18,112 nt of DNA, from NCBI GenBank assembly GCA_039033215.1, contig JBCCDA010000090.1, positions 1 to 18,112 of the forward strand. Direction: 5' to 3'. The position numbers and the translations under genes were made by a program. Of this stretch, positions 1 through 6,522 are shown piece after piece. The stretch's first letter is position 1, and each line of letters starts with the position of its first letter. Source of the stretch: Thermohalobaculum sp039033215 (lineage in GTDB: Bacteria; Pseudomonadota; Alphaproteobacteria; Rhodobacterales; Rhodobacteraceae). A model generated the notes under the pieces. It was not told the DNA's origin and ran no database searches. It saw only the letters and a program-made list of their open reading frames with translations.

Positions 1-180
1 CCCGTAGTGGCTGACCGAATGTGTGATCTGACCGGCAGCGTGCCATGTGGACCCGGACGTCAGCTCCGCTTTCTCGAGCAGCACGACATCGGTCCACCCC
101 TCCTTGCACAGGTGGTAGGCCAGCGAGCAGCCCATCACGCCGCCCCCGATGATCACAACGCGCGCCTGGTCCATCCCCAT
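1..180 (-). CDS. FAD-dependent oxidoreductase, dimethylglycine/sarcosine dehydrogenase-like (N-terminus, truncated by window edge)
   Basis: Reading the minus strand from position 180 gives 60 residues beginning MGMDQARVVIIGGGVMGCSL, with no stop before the window edge. The IIGGGVMGCS stretch (about residues 9-18) is the GxGxxG dinucleotide-binding fold, followed by LLEKAELTSGSTWHAAGQ near residues 35-52, which is the typical N-terminus of the DMGDH/SARDH group of FAD amine oxidoreductases. The start at 180 is favoured by GAGAGG just upstream; a second in-frame ATG lies at 174. The gene runs divergently from the RpiR regulator and Rieske genes, which fits oxidative N-demethylation of methylated amines. 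The substrate cannot be read from 60 residues; other members of the DAO superfamily remain possible. Confidence 0.8.
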   Translation of the reverse strand, partial: MGMDQARVVIIGGGVMGCSLAYHLCKEGWTDVVLLEKAELTSGSTWHAAGQITHSVSHYG

Positions 181-243
181 CGCCTCTCGAATCCTGTTGC
201 AGCGGTTCTCGTGATGGCGTAACAAATGGTACAAATGACCCAA

Positions 244-260
244 TGTCAATTGGATTGACA
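244..260. promoter_or_regulatory. 17-bp palindromic operator candidate between divergent genes
   Basis: TGTCAATTGGATTGACA has perfect 6-bp arms (TGTCAA/TTGACA, 244-249 and 255-260) around a 5-nt spacer. Each arm reads TTGACA outward; on the minus strand the arm at 249-244 could serve as a -35 box, with a weak TTTGTT -10 candidate 17 nt further on (226-221), giving a short leader before the oxidoreductase start at 180. A direct repeat of ACAAATG (222-228, 231-237) lies beside it. The position is right for binding by the neighbouring RpiR-family regulator, but this is inference. Confidence 0.45.
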
Positions 261-261
261 C

Positions 262-1173
262 ATGACACCCACTCCGCCGACCACCGCCGAGGATGTGCTC
301 CAGGCCCTGACCGAGGCACATGGCACCCTGTCGCCCCAGCTTCGCCTCGCGGCCCGCTTCATCATCGACCAGCCTCGGGAAGTCGGCGTGAACTCGATGC
401 GTCAGCTGGCGACCAAGGCGGACGTGCACCCGAACACGCTGGTCCGCCTGGCCCAGGCAATCGGCTTCGACGGCTACGACGAACTTCGCGAGCGGTTTCG
501 GGACTTCGTGGTCACGGGCTCGCTGGGCGGCTTTGGCGAGCGTGCCCGGTTCCTGCAGCGGCTGGAGGCGGAGGGAGGCTCATCGGCCCTGGTGGCCGGC
601 ATGGCCTCCGCCACCATGGGCAATCTCGAGGAGCTCTGGCAACGCCAGGGTCCGGAGGCGCTCGACGCCGCGGCCGATCGGATCGTCGCGGCGCGCCAGG
701 TGATGGTCATGGGTCTCGGCGCTGCCGAGAGCCTGGCCTCGCAGTTCGCATATGTTGCCCGAATGGCCTTTGGCCACATCCGGGCGATTCCGACCCGGGC
801 GACCCTGGAAACCGATGATATTCAATGGCTTGAGCCCGGTGATGTCCTGGTTGCCATGACCTTCCAGCCGTACCGGACCGAGACGCTGGCAGCCGTGACC
901 GAAGCCAAGCAGAAGGGGGCAGAGGTGATCGGCATCACCGACAGCCCCGCTTCTCCGCTCGCGCGTATGGCCACCCAGACGCTGGTGGCGCCGACGCATA
1001 CACCCCAGTTCTTTGTGTCCAACGTCGCGATCAGCGCGCTCCTCGAGACGCTGCTGGCAATCATGGTCGCACGGGCAGGCGACGAGGCCCGCGCCCGGAT
1101 CGAGGAGTTTCACGCGCGCCGTCAGGCGCAGGGCGTCTACCAGGACGCACCGCGTTTGCCACGCACGGCCTAA
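262..1173 (+). CDS. MurR/RpiR family transcriptional regulator
   Basis: This 303-residue protein has the two-domain plan of the RpiR family. An N-terminal helix-turn-helix domain (about residues 15-90) contains the family-type stretch NSMRQLATKADVHPNTLVRL and the FDGYDELRERFRDF that follows it. A SIS domain (about residues 130-270) begins with a strand and Gly-rich turn, VMVMGLGAAES, and contains VLVAMTFQPYRTET, the usual sugar-phosphate/ligand loop region. The start at 262 directly follows a palindrome and has no clear Shine-Dalgarno sequence, so the start is less certain than the frame. The stop is 10 nt before the Rieske gene, so the two are probably co-transcribed. Family members respond to small phosphorylated or amine-derived metabolites; here it is likely to control the adjacent demethylation genes and itself through the 244-260 palindrome. 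Confidence 0.88.
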   Translation: MTPTPPTTAEDVLQALTEAHGTLSPQLRLAARFIIDQPREVGVNSMRQLATKADVHPNTLVRLAQAIGFDGYDELRERFRDFVVTGSLGGFGERARFLQRLEAEGGSSALVAGMASATMGNLEELWQRQGPEALDAAADRIVAARQVMVMGLGAAESLASQFAYVARMAFGHIRAIPTRATLETDDIQWLEPGDVLVAMTFQPYRTETLAAVTEAKQKGAEVIGITDSPASPLARMATQTLVAPTHTPQFFVSNVAISALLETLLAIMVARAGDEARARIEEFHARRQAQGVYQDAPRLPRTA

Positions 1174-1183
1174 AGGGTTGAAA

Positions 1184-2257
1184 ATGAACGAGATGTCGCC
1201 CGTCCACGCGCTCGACGCCCGCTACTACACGGACCGGGAAATGTACCGCCGGACGGTCGAGAAGATCTTCGACACCTCCTGGCACTACGTCTGCCACACG
1301 AGCCACATTCCCGAGACAGGCGACTACTATGCCTTTGAATTGCTGGGAGAAGACCTGTTCGTCACCCGCGGCAAGGACGGCGAGATCCGCTGCTTCTACA
1401 ACGTCTGCCAGCATCGGGGACACACGCTGGTCCAGGACACCGGCCGCACGCGCGTGCTGGTTTGCCCCTATCACGCCTGGACCTACGAGCTCGACGGTCG
1501 CCTACGGGCTGCCCCCGGCACGAAAGGCATGGCGGGTTTCGATCGCTCGAAGATCTGCCTGACCGAGGTTCGGGTCGAGAGTTTTCTGGGCTTTGTCTTC
1601 GTCAACCTCGACACCGTTGCCGCCCCCATGGACGAAAGCTTCCCAGGCGTCCGCCAGGCAATCCTCAGCCTCTGCCCGGACATCGAGAACCGCCTCTTTG
1701 CGCATGAGCACGAGGCGCAGGAGCATTGTAACTGGTTGATTGCAGTGGAGAATTACAACGAATGCTACCATTGCGGCCATGTGCACAAGGCGTTCTCCGA
1801 CGGGGTGGTCAGTCCCGGGTCCTATGACATTCAGCCCTTTGGCATGGGGCGTTGCCTGCACCACTCGGCCCGGGCGGCGGCCGGCGACGGCGCCTGGTAC
1901 GACACGTCCGGGTCGGACTACGGCAGCTTCTACCTCTTCCCGCTCTTCAGCCTGCAGATCTATCCCGGTGGGCTCGCGAACACCTATTACTGGCGCCCGG
2001 TCAGCCATGACGACACGATCGTGCACCGGGGCTGGTTCAGCCGGGACGGGGTCGTCGACGACCAGATGCAGGCGGTGATCGACCTCGACCGGGACACGAC
2101 ATTTACCGAAGATCTGGCCCTGGTGAAGGAGGTCCAGCGGGGCCTCGGCTCGCGTGGCTACCGGCCCGGTCCGCTTGTCATCCGAAGCGGGACGGGCATC
2201 GACTCGGAGCATTCGATCGCCGCCTTGCACCGCTGGGTGGTCGAGGCGTTGCGCTGA
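1184..2257 (+). CDS. Rieske non-haem iron oxygenase, alpha subunit (glycine betaine/carnitine/stachydrine demethylase-like)
   Basis: This 357-residue protein starts at ATG 1184, seven nt after an AAAGGG ribosome site. The Rieske [2Fe-2S] ligands are C75-x-H77 and C94-x2-H97 (VCQHRG ... VCPYHAW). The catalytic domain contains ENYNECYHCGHVH (residues 189-201), giving H196 and H201 as mononuclear iron ligands; a late acidic residue in the FTEDLALVKEVQRGL helix is the probable third. The residue before the His pair that usually bridges to the Rieske cluster is Glu193 rather than Asp, a trait known from carnitine monooxygenase CntA and related quaternary-amine oxygenases. Family role: O2- and reductant-dependent N-demethylation, releasing formaldehyde. 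No reductase component is in the window. The divergent DMGDH-like gene would suit the next demethylation step. Substrate is inferred, not shown. Confidence 0.87.
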   Translation: MNEMSPVHALDARYYTDREMYRRTVEKIFDTSWHYVCHTSHIPETGDYYAFELLGEDLFVTRGKDGEIRCFYNVCQHRGHTLVQDTGRTRVLVCPYHAWTYELDGRLRAAPGTKGMAGFDRSKICLTEVRVESFLGFVFVNLDTVAAPMDESFPGVRQAILSLCPDIENRLFAHEHEAQEHCNWLIAVENYNECYHCGHVHKAFSDGVVSPGSYDIQPFGMGRCLHHSARAAAGDGAWYDTSGSDYGSFYLFPLFSLQIYPGGLANTYYWRPVSHDDTIVHRGWFSRDGVVDDQMQAVIDLDRDTTFTEDLALVKEVQRGLGSRGYRPGPLVIRSGTGIDSEHSIAALHRWVVEALR

Positions 2258-2287
2258 AACTCGGCCCGCTGGTCGACTTTTCGGGGC

Positions 2288-2342
2288 ATATTGCAGGCGT
2301 ATTGCACCTGTATTGCTCGCGTATTGCAGGCGTATTGCAGCT
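2288..2342. repeat. Five tandem 11-bp repeats, consensus GTATTGCAGGC
   Basis: Five head-to-tail copies occur at 2288, 2299, 2310, 2321 and 2332, each 11 bp; the core TATTGC is invariant and the last four bases vary (AGGC, ACCT, TCGC, AGGC, AGCT). The array begins 30 nt after the Rieske stop codon. The unit is not a multiple of three and no reading frame crosses it sensibly. An 11-bp period places all cores on about the same DNA face, as in iteron-like binding arrays, but simple slippage expansion is an equal possibility. Confidence 0.85.
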
Positions 2343-2370
2343 GTACATACACGGGCACAGGGCAGCAGCG

Positions 2371-2416
2371 CGCGCTCGCAACATCACCCGATGTTAACGA
2401 TCCTGCCGCGAGCGCG
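2371..2416. repeat. Compound inverted repeat (nested stem-loops)
   Basis: CGCGCTCGC (2371-2379) is perfectly complementary to GCGAGCGCG (2408-2416). Inside it, AACATC (2380-2385) and GATGTT (2390-2395) form a second perfect stem with an ACCC loop, stacked directly on the first arm with a 12-nt one-sided bulge. There is no T-run after it, so it is not a classical terminator. It lies just past the 3' end of the Rieske gene and could protect or end that transcript. Confidence 0.55.
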
Positions 2417-2453
2417 GTGTCGAGGGTTCTCTGAGGTTCGGTTCAGACCAATG

Positions 2454-2481
2454 AAAAAGGCCCGGGCGATGAACCCGGGCC
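2454..2481 (-). terminator. Rho-independent terminator of the aminotransferase operon
   Basis: Read on the minus strand, a perfect 8-bp stem GGCCCGGG/CCCGGGCC (2481-2474 with 2466-2459, 7-nt loop) is followed directly by TTTTT (2458-2454). It starts 25 nt past the aminotransferase stop codon. Confidence 0.85.
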
Positions 2482-2506
2482 GATACTCTACACGGAGGGA
2501 GGTCTC

Positions 2507-3694
2507 TTACTGGGCAGCGACCTGCAGTGCCGGCCGGCTGTCCGCATAGTAGCTGACCGCAGCACCGACACCCACGCCCGGCTCGAACGGGATGCCCGCA
2601 TCGCGCATGGCCATCTCGGCACCGCCAAGCGCCTGCATCACCATGATCTCGTTCAGCCAGCCCAAGTGGCCGATCCGGAACACCTTGCCTGCGACCTTGC
2701 TCAGACCCGCGCCGAGCGACAGGTCGTAGCGGTGGTAGGCGGTCTGGATCACCTGGTTGGCGTCGAAGCCTTCCGGCACCATGATCGCGGTGACGGTGTC
2801 CGAGTGGAAGCCGTCCTGCGCGCAGGTGCTGAGACCCCAGGCGTGGACCGCGCGGCGCACACCCTCGGCCAGCCGGAAATGGCGGGCAAAGACCTGCTCC
2901 AGCCCCTCGTCCAGCAGCATGTCGACCGAGGCGCGCAGACCGCGCAGCATCGTAGTCGCCGGGGTGTAGGGGAAGTAGCCGTCGGCATTCGTCTTCTCCA
3001 TGTCGTCATAGGAGAAGAAGCACCGCGGCAGCTCAGCGCTGGGCCGCATGTCCAGCGCTTTCTGGCTGACGCCGACAATCGCCAGACCGGTGGGCAGCAT
3101 GAAGCCCTTCTGGCTGCCGGAGACAGCGACATCCACGCCCCACTCGTCCATGCGGAAGTCGATCGATGCGATCGAGGACACACCGTCCATGAAGAGAAGT
3201 GCCGGGTGGTTCAGGTCATCGAGGATCGCGCGGACCCCTGCGACGTCCGAGGTCACGCCCGTGGCCGTCTCGTTCTGGCAGACGAGGACAGCCTTGATCT
3301 TGTGTTCCTTGTCGGCTTCCAACTTGGCGCGGTAGTCGTCCAGCGGGACACCTTTGCCCCATTCGACGTCGACCTGCTCGACCGTCAGCCCGAAGCGGCG
3401 GCACATGTCCGCCCAGAGGTGGCTGAACTGGCCGAAGACGGCGGTCAGCACGGTGTCGCCAGGGCTGAGCGTGTTGGCGATGGCCGATTCCCAGCCGCCC
3501 GTGCCGGAGCCCGGGAAGATGAAGACCTTGCCCGTCTCGGTCTTGAAGACCTTCTTGAGGTCCTCGAACAGCGGCAGGGTCAGTTCGGGGAAGTCGGGCG
3601 CCCGGTGATCCTCCAACGCCACGTCCATGGCCTGGCGGACCTGGAAGGGCATGTTCGTCGGGCCGGGGACGGCTAGTCCTTTGAAACCTGGCAT
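2507..3694 (-). CDS. Class V PLP-dependent aminotransferase, serine-glyoxylate / aspartate-glyoxylate (BhcA) type
   Basis: This 395-residue protein begins MPGFKGLAVPGPTNMPFQVR, and PGPTN near the N-terminus is the hallmark of the alanine/serine-glyoxylate aminotransferase group. The stretches FPGSGTGGWESAIANTLSPG (60-79) and LVCQNETATGVTSDV (about 137-151) are typical of the group. LLFMDGVSS supplies Asp170 for the PLP ring nitrogen, and GSQKGFMLPTGLA supplies the Schiff-base Lys196. Length is normal for the family. An AGAGGAA ribosome site precedes the start. It follows the ketopantoate-reductase-like gene by 55 nt on the same strand and is closed by a terminator. Family members transfer an amino group from serine, aspartate or alanine to glyoxylate; which donor is used here cannot be read from the sequence. 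Confidence 0.9.
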   Translation of the reverse strand: MPGFKGLAVPGPTNMPFQVRQAMDVALEDHRAPDFPELTLPLFEDLKKVFKTETGKVFIFPGSGTGGWESAIANTLSPGDTVLTAVFGQFSHLWADMCRRFGLTVEQVDVEWGKGVPLDDYRAKLEADKEHKIKAVLVCQNETATGVTSDVAGVRAILDDLNHPALLFMDGVSSIASIDFRMDEWGVDVAVSGSQKGFMLPTGLAIVGVSQKALDMRPSAELPRCFFSYDDMEKTNADGYFPYTPATTMLRGLRASVDMLLDEGLEQVFARHFRLAEGVRRAVHAWGLSTCAQDGFHSDTVTAIMVPEGFDANQVIQTAYHRYDLSLGAGLSKVAGKVFRIGHLGWLNEIMVMQALGGAEMAMRDAGIPFEPGVGVGAAVSYYADSRPALQVAAQ

Positions 3695-3749
3695 TGGGCG
3701 TTCCTCTTTGTTTGTGAGGGGGCGCGGCCCCCGGGGTGTCGGGTACGGA

Positions 3750-4802
3750 TCAGGCCGCGACCACGTTGTTGCCTTGCAGACGGGCGTCGACGGTGGCGAC
3801 GGTGGCGTCGATCTCGGGGTGGCTCATGCCCAGCGAGGCCGCGATGGCCTGGACCAGCTTGTCGACCCGCTCGATCACGGGTGCCCCGCCTTCGATGGCG
3901 CGCGCGGCGGACGAAGGCTTTGCAAGGTTCTCGGCAGCCTTGGCGTATTTCTCGAACGGAACCTGATCAGCCGGATCTGCACCGAGGCGCCGCGCGATCG
4001 CGTCGACATGCTCGTAGATCGCGCGGGAGCGCTCGATGTCGCCGTGCACGGCTTCCTTGATCGGCCGGGCGCCGGTCGGGGTGACGCAGCGATAGTTACC
4101 GGTCAGCAGCATCGACCATTTGGCGAGCGGCACGAAGACCGAGTCGTAGACCCGCAGCTTCACGGGCACATCGTTTCCATCCAGAGTGACGGCAGCAATG
4201 TCGTCAGCAAGCTCGGTCAGCATGGCGTTGTGAGTCGGATCCTTGAAGGCGGCTGCCTTGAAGTTCGTCGGCAGCCCCACGTGCAGGACATTGGCGCCCT
4301 CTTCCGGCGGACGGAACGCCTGCGGGTCCGGCGAACAAAGGGTCACCAGCTCGGGCTCGAACCGCTCCCAGACGCCCGCGTGGGTGAAGGCGCCTTCCAG
4401 CTTGCTCGACTCCAGGCCGGGTATGCGGCGCAGGTAGGACAGCGGCGGCATGTTCATGATCGAGAGGCACGGCACCTTCGCCTCGGCGATCTTGATCATC
4501 AGGGTCAGGAGCGTGTGGTGCGCGTACTGCGGCTCCTGCATCGCGAGACCCACGAGATCGTAATCGGCCGGGTTCACCGCCTCGGGCGTCAGGGCATTCA
4601 GCGTGCCCGGCTGATCACCGGAGCGAATCGCGCGGTGCGCGTCCTCGCCCTTCAACTTGATGCGAACCTCGGTGCCTTCGGCGTTGATCAGCTGCGCCGT
4701 TTGCGAGCGGCAGACCAGCGTCACATTGTGGCCGGCCATCAGCAGCTTTGTTCCGAGAAGCGACCCATACGAGGCCCCGAGGATGAGGATGTTATATGCC
4801 AT
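3750..4802 (-). CDS. Ketopantoate reductase-like NAD(P)-dependent dehydrogenase
   Basis: This 350-residue protein starts MAYNILILGASYGSLLGTKL; GASYGSLLG (residues 9-17) is the N-terminal Rossmann glycine motif in the form used by the PanE/ApbA (ketopantoate reductase) family. Residues that look equivalent to family active-site positions are Asn117 (SIMNMPP), Lys228 and Asn237 (LAKWSMLLTGN), and a C-terminal KPSSAARAIEGG segment near 295-306 resembling the ketopantoate reductase substrate loop. AAGGGG lies 6 nt before the start. It is the first gene of a two-gene operon with the class V aminotransferase and diverges from the ScfR-like regulator. A genuine panE role is doubtful in this setting; oxidation or reduction of a 2-oxo/2-hydroxy acid or an opine-like compound coupled to the aminotransferase is more plausible, but inferred. 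Confidence 0.75.
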   Translation of the reverse strand: MAYNILILGASYGSLLGTKLLMAGHNVTLVCRSQTAQLINAEGTEVRIKLKGEDAHRAIRSGDQPGTLNALTPEAVNPADYDLVGLAMQEPQYAHHTLLTLMIKIAEAKVPCLSIMNMPPLSYLRRIPGLESSKLEGAFTHAGVWERFEPELVTLCSPDPQAFRPPEEGANVLHVGLPTNFKAAAFKDPTHNAMLTELADDIAAVTLDGNDVPVKLRVYDSVFVPLAKWSMLLTGNYRCVTPTGARPIKEAVHGDIERSRAIYEHVDAIARRLGADPADQVPFEKYAKAAENLAKPSSAARAIEGGAPVIERVDKLVQAIAASLGMSHPEIDATVATVDARLQGNNVVAA

Positions 4803-4866
4803 GTTGAACCCCTTGTCGTTCGAGTGCCCCAGCGGAGGCGCCGTGAGTGATCGTCGACATAGGGAA

Positions 4867-4881
4867 AAAGACAGTGTCTTT
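4867..4881. promoter_or_regulatory. Perfect 15-bp palindrome in the divergent promoter region
   Basis: AAAGACAGTGTCTTT has perfect 7-bp arms around a single central base. It sits in the 155-bp gap (4803-4957) between the dehydrogenase and the ScfR-like regulator, 65 bp from the first and 77 bp from the second. The rest of the gap is AT-richer than its surroundings and includes a CTACAACTACAACTAC direct repeat (about 4917-4932) and TTTGTAAA (4940-4947). Operator use is inferred from position and symmetry. Confidence 0.5.
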
Positions 4882-4957
4882 CACTGAATATCGGGTTGCT
4901 GTGTTTGTTGTGTGCGCTACAACTACAACTACTTGTTAATTTGTAAACATAACAGCG

Positions 4958-6382
4958 ATGACCTCGACCGACACACCCGGAAAGACGCTGGTTGGCCCGC
5001 AGCTGCGGCAGCTCCGGCGCGAACACAAGCAGACCCAGGCCCAGATGGCGCGCGCGCTGGGGATCTCGGCGGCCTATGTGAACCTGCTGGAAAACAACCA
5101 GCGCTCGCTCAGCGTGAAGATGCTGATGGCGATCTCGGACACCTACGGGGTGGACTGGCGCGATCTGATCCAGGACGAGAGCTCTCACCGCCTCGCCGAT
5201 CTGCGCAACGCCTTGCAGGACCCGATCTTCGGGGCGGAACGGCCGGATCTCCAGGAGCTGCGCGCGGCGATCGACCATGCGCCCAGCCTCGTCGAGCAGT
5301 TCCTCGGCCTCTACCAAAGCCACCGCGCCGCGCTTGATCAGCTGACTCGGTTGGGCCGCGACGGGCTCGCGGGGGAGCTTACCGCCTCGACCCCCGAGAC
5401 GATCATTCACGACTTCTTCCGCCGCCACGAGAACTACTTCGATACGCTGGAGACCGCGGCCGAGCGGTTGCGCGCGCAGGAGCCCTGCGATGCCCACGAT
5501 GTCTACGCCGTCCTGAAGGCACGGCTGGCCGATGTCCACGGAGTGAGCGTGCGCACGGCCTCGGTCGAGGAGATGAGCGAGGGCCTGAGGTTCTATGACA
5601 GCCGCACCGGGATCATCCAGCTCTCGGAGGCGCTGGATCACCAGAACCGGGTGTTCCAGCTGGCGCATGTGCTGTGCCTGATCGAGTTCAATGACCTCCT
5701 CGAGCAGATCACACAGCGCAGCGGCATCACCTCGGACACCGGGCTTGCCCGCTGCCACGTCGAGCTTGCGAACTATTTCGCCGCCGCGTTCCTGATGCCC
5801 TACGAGAGCTTTCGAAAGACGGCCGAGGCGACACGCTATGATGTCGACCGGATTGCCGCGGTCTTCGGTGTCTCGTTCGAACAGGTCTGCCACAGGCTGA
5901 CGACCTTGCAGCGCGACGGCGCCCAGGGGGTGTCGTTCTTCTTTCTTCGCGTCGACAAGGCCGGCAACGTCACCAAACGGTTCAACGCGACCTCCTTCGG
6001 GCTGGCCGAGCACGGCGGTGCCTGCCCCGTCTGGAACATCCACACGGCCTTCCGGACGCCCGGGGTCATCATTCCCCAGTTCGTCGAGACACCGGACAGC
6101 CAGCGGTTCTTCACGATCTCGCGCACGACGGACAGGCCCGTGTTCTCCAAGGACACGCAGGATCGGCGGCTGGCGCTGGCGCTGGGGTGCGAGCTGCGCC
6201 ATGCGCCGCGCATCGGATATGCGGCGAGCTTCAACACCGAGGACGAGGACCTCTTCGCGCCGATCGGCATCAATTGCCATGTTTGCCCCCGGCAGGCCTG
6301 CTCGCAGCGGGCGGCACAGCCGCTCTTCGTCGAATTGCCGCTGGACACGAACCGCCGGGGCAACACCCGCTACGAGAGCTGA
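4958..6382 (+). CDS. XRE/ScfR-type transcriptional regulator (HTH + degenerate IrrE/ImmA-like domain + DUF2083)
   Basis: This 474-residue protein has an XRE helix-turn-helix at residues 12-66 (LRREHKQTQAQMARALGISA ... LLENNQRSLS). A middle IrrE/ImmA-like domain (about 180-320) contains RVFQLAHVLCLIEF where active peptidases have HExxH; the Glu is absent (H237-V), so proteolysis is unlikely. The C-terminal DUF2083-like domain (about 325-460) has a C440-x2-C443-x4-C448 motif (NCHVCPRQACSQR). RamB, PrpR and ScfR regulators share this plan; mycobacterial PrpR binds an iron-sulfur cluster through Cys in this domain and senses short acyl-CoAs. No good ribosome site precedes the ATG at 4958; the start rests on the HTH needing its N-terminal helix. 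It diverges from the dehydrogenase-aminotransferase pair, its probable target. A relation to RamB-type control of acetate/glyoxylate metabolism is inference. Confidence 0.85.
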   Translation: MTSTDTPGKTLVGPQLRQLRREHKQTQAQMARALGISAAYVNLLENNQRSLSVKMLMAISDTYGVDWRDLIQDESSHRLADLRNALQDPIFGAERPDLQELRAAIDHAPSLVEQFLGLYQSHRAALDQLTRLGRDGLAGELTASTPETIIHDFFRRHENYFDTLETAAERLRAQEPCDAHDVYAVLKARLADVHGVSVRTASVEEMSEGLRFYDSRTGIIQLSEALDHQNRVFQLAHVLCLIEFNDLLEQITQRSGITSDTGLARCHVELANYFAAAFLMPYESFRKTAEATRYDVDRIAAVFGVSFEQVCHRLTTLQRDGAQGVSFFFLRVDKAGNVTKRFNATSFGLAEHGGACPVWNIHTAFRTPGVIIPQFVETPDSQRFFTISRTTDRPVFSKDTQDRRLALALGCELRHAPRIGYAASFNTEDEDLFAPIGINCHVCPRQACSQRAAQPLFVELPLDTNRRGNTRYES

Positions 6383-6468
6383 GGTCCGGCTGACGCCGCA
6401 CGACTGGGCGGGGAGCGCGTCGACGTCGGGTGCGGGTGGGCGCCGGGCACCTGCCCCGCGAACCAATG

Positions 6469-6486
6469 TGTCAGGCGCACTTTACA
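6469..6486. promoter_or_regulatory. PpsR/CrtJ-like binding site 1 upstream of bchG
   Basis: TGTCAGGCGCACTTTACA matches the PpsR/CrtJ consensus TGT-N12-ACA exactly, and 9 of 10 positions of the stronger TGTCA-N8-TGACA form. It ends 36 nt before the bchG start. PpsR is the aerobic and light-responsive repressor of photosynthesis genes in purple bacteria. Confidence 0.65.
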
Positions 6487-6502
6487 CTTTGATTCGCCAA
6501 TG

Positions 6503-6520
6503 CGTCATGCTTAAGTGACA
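6503..6520. promoter_or_regulatory. PpsR/CrtJ-like binding site 2 upstream of bchG
   Basis: CGTCATGCTTAAGTGACA has one mismatch (C for the first T) to TGTCA-N8-TGACA and lies 16 bp downstream of site 1, ending 2 nt before the bchG ATG. PpsR usually binds two neighbouring sites cooperatively, which supports this weaker copy. Binding here would also block translation-start-proximal transcription. Confidence 0.5.
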
Positions 6521-6522
6521 GA

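Noticed and set aside
3627..4850. 407-residue plus-strand open frame opposite the dehydrogenase
   Set aside because: Antisense shadow of a gene with a clear Rossmann fold and ribosome site; no recognisable domain.
6383..6462. Terminator after the ScfR-like gene
   Set aside because: GGTGC/GCACC can pair but the stem is short and no T-run follows; read-through towards bchG cannot be excluded.
4739..6466. 575-residue minus-strand open frame opposite the ScfR-like gene
   Set aside because: It overlaps the well-supported regulator and the start of the dehydrogenase, has no ribosome site or domain, and reflects GC codon bias.
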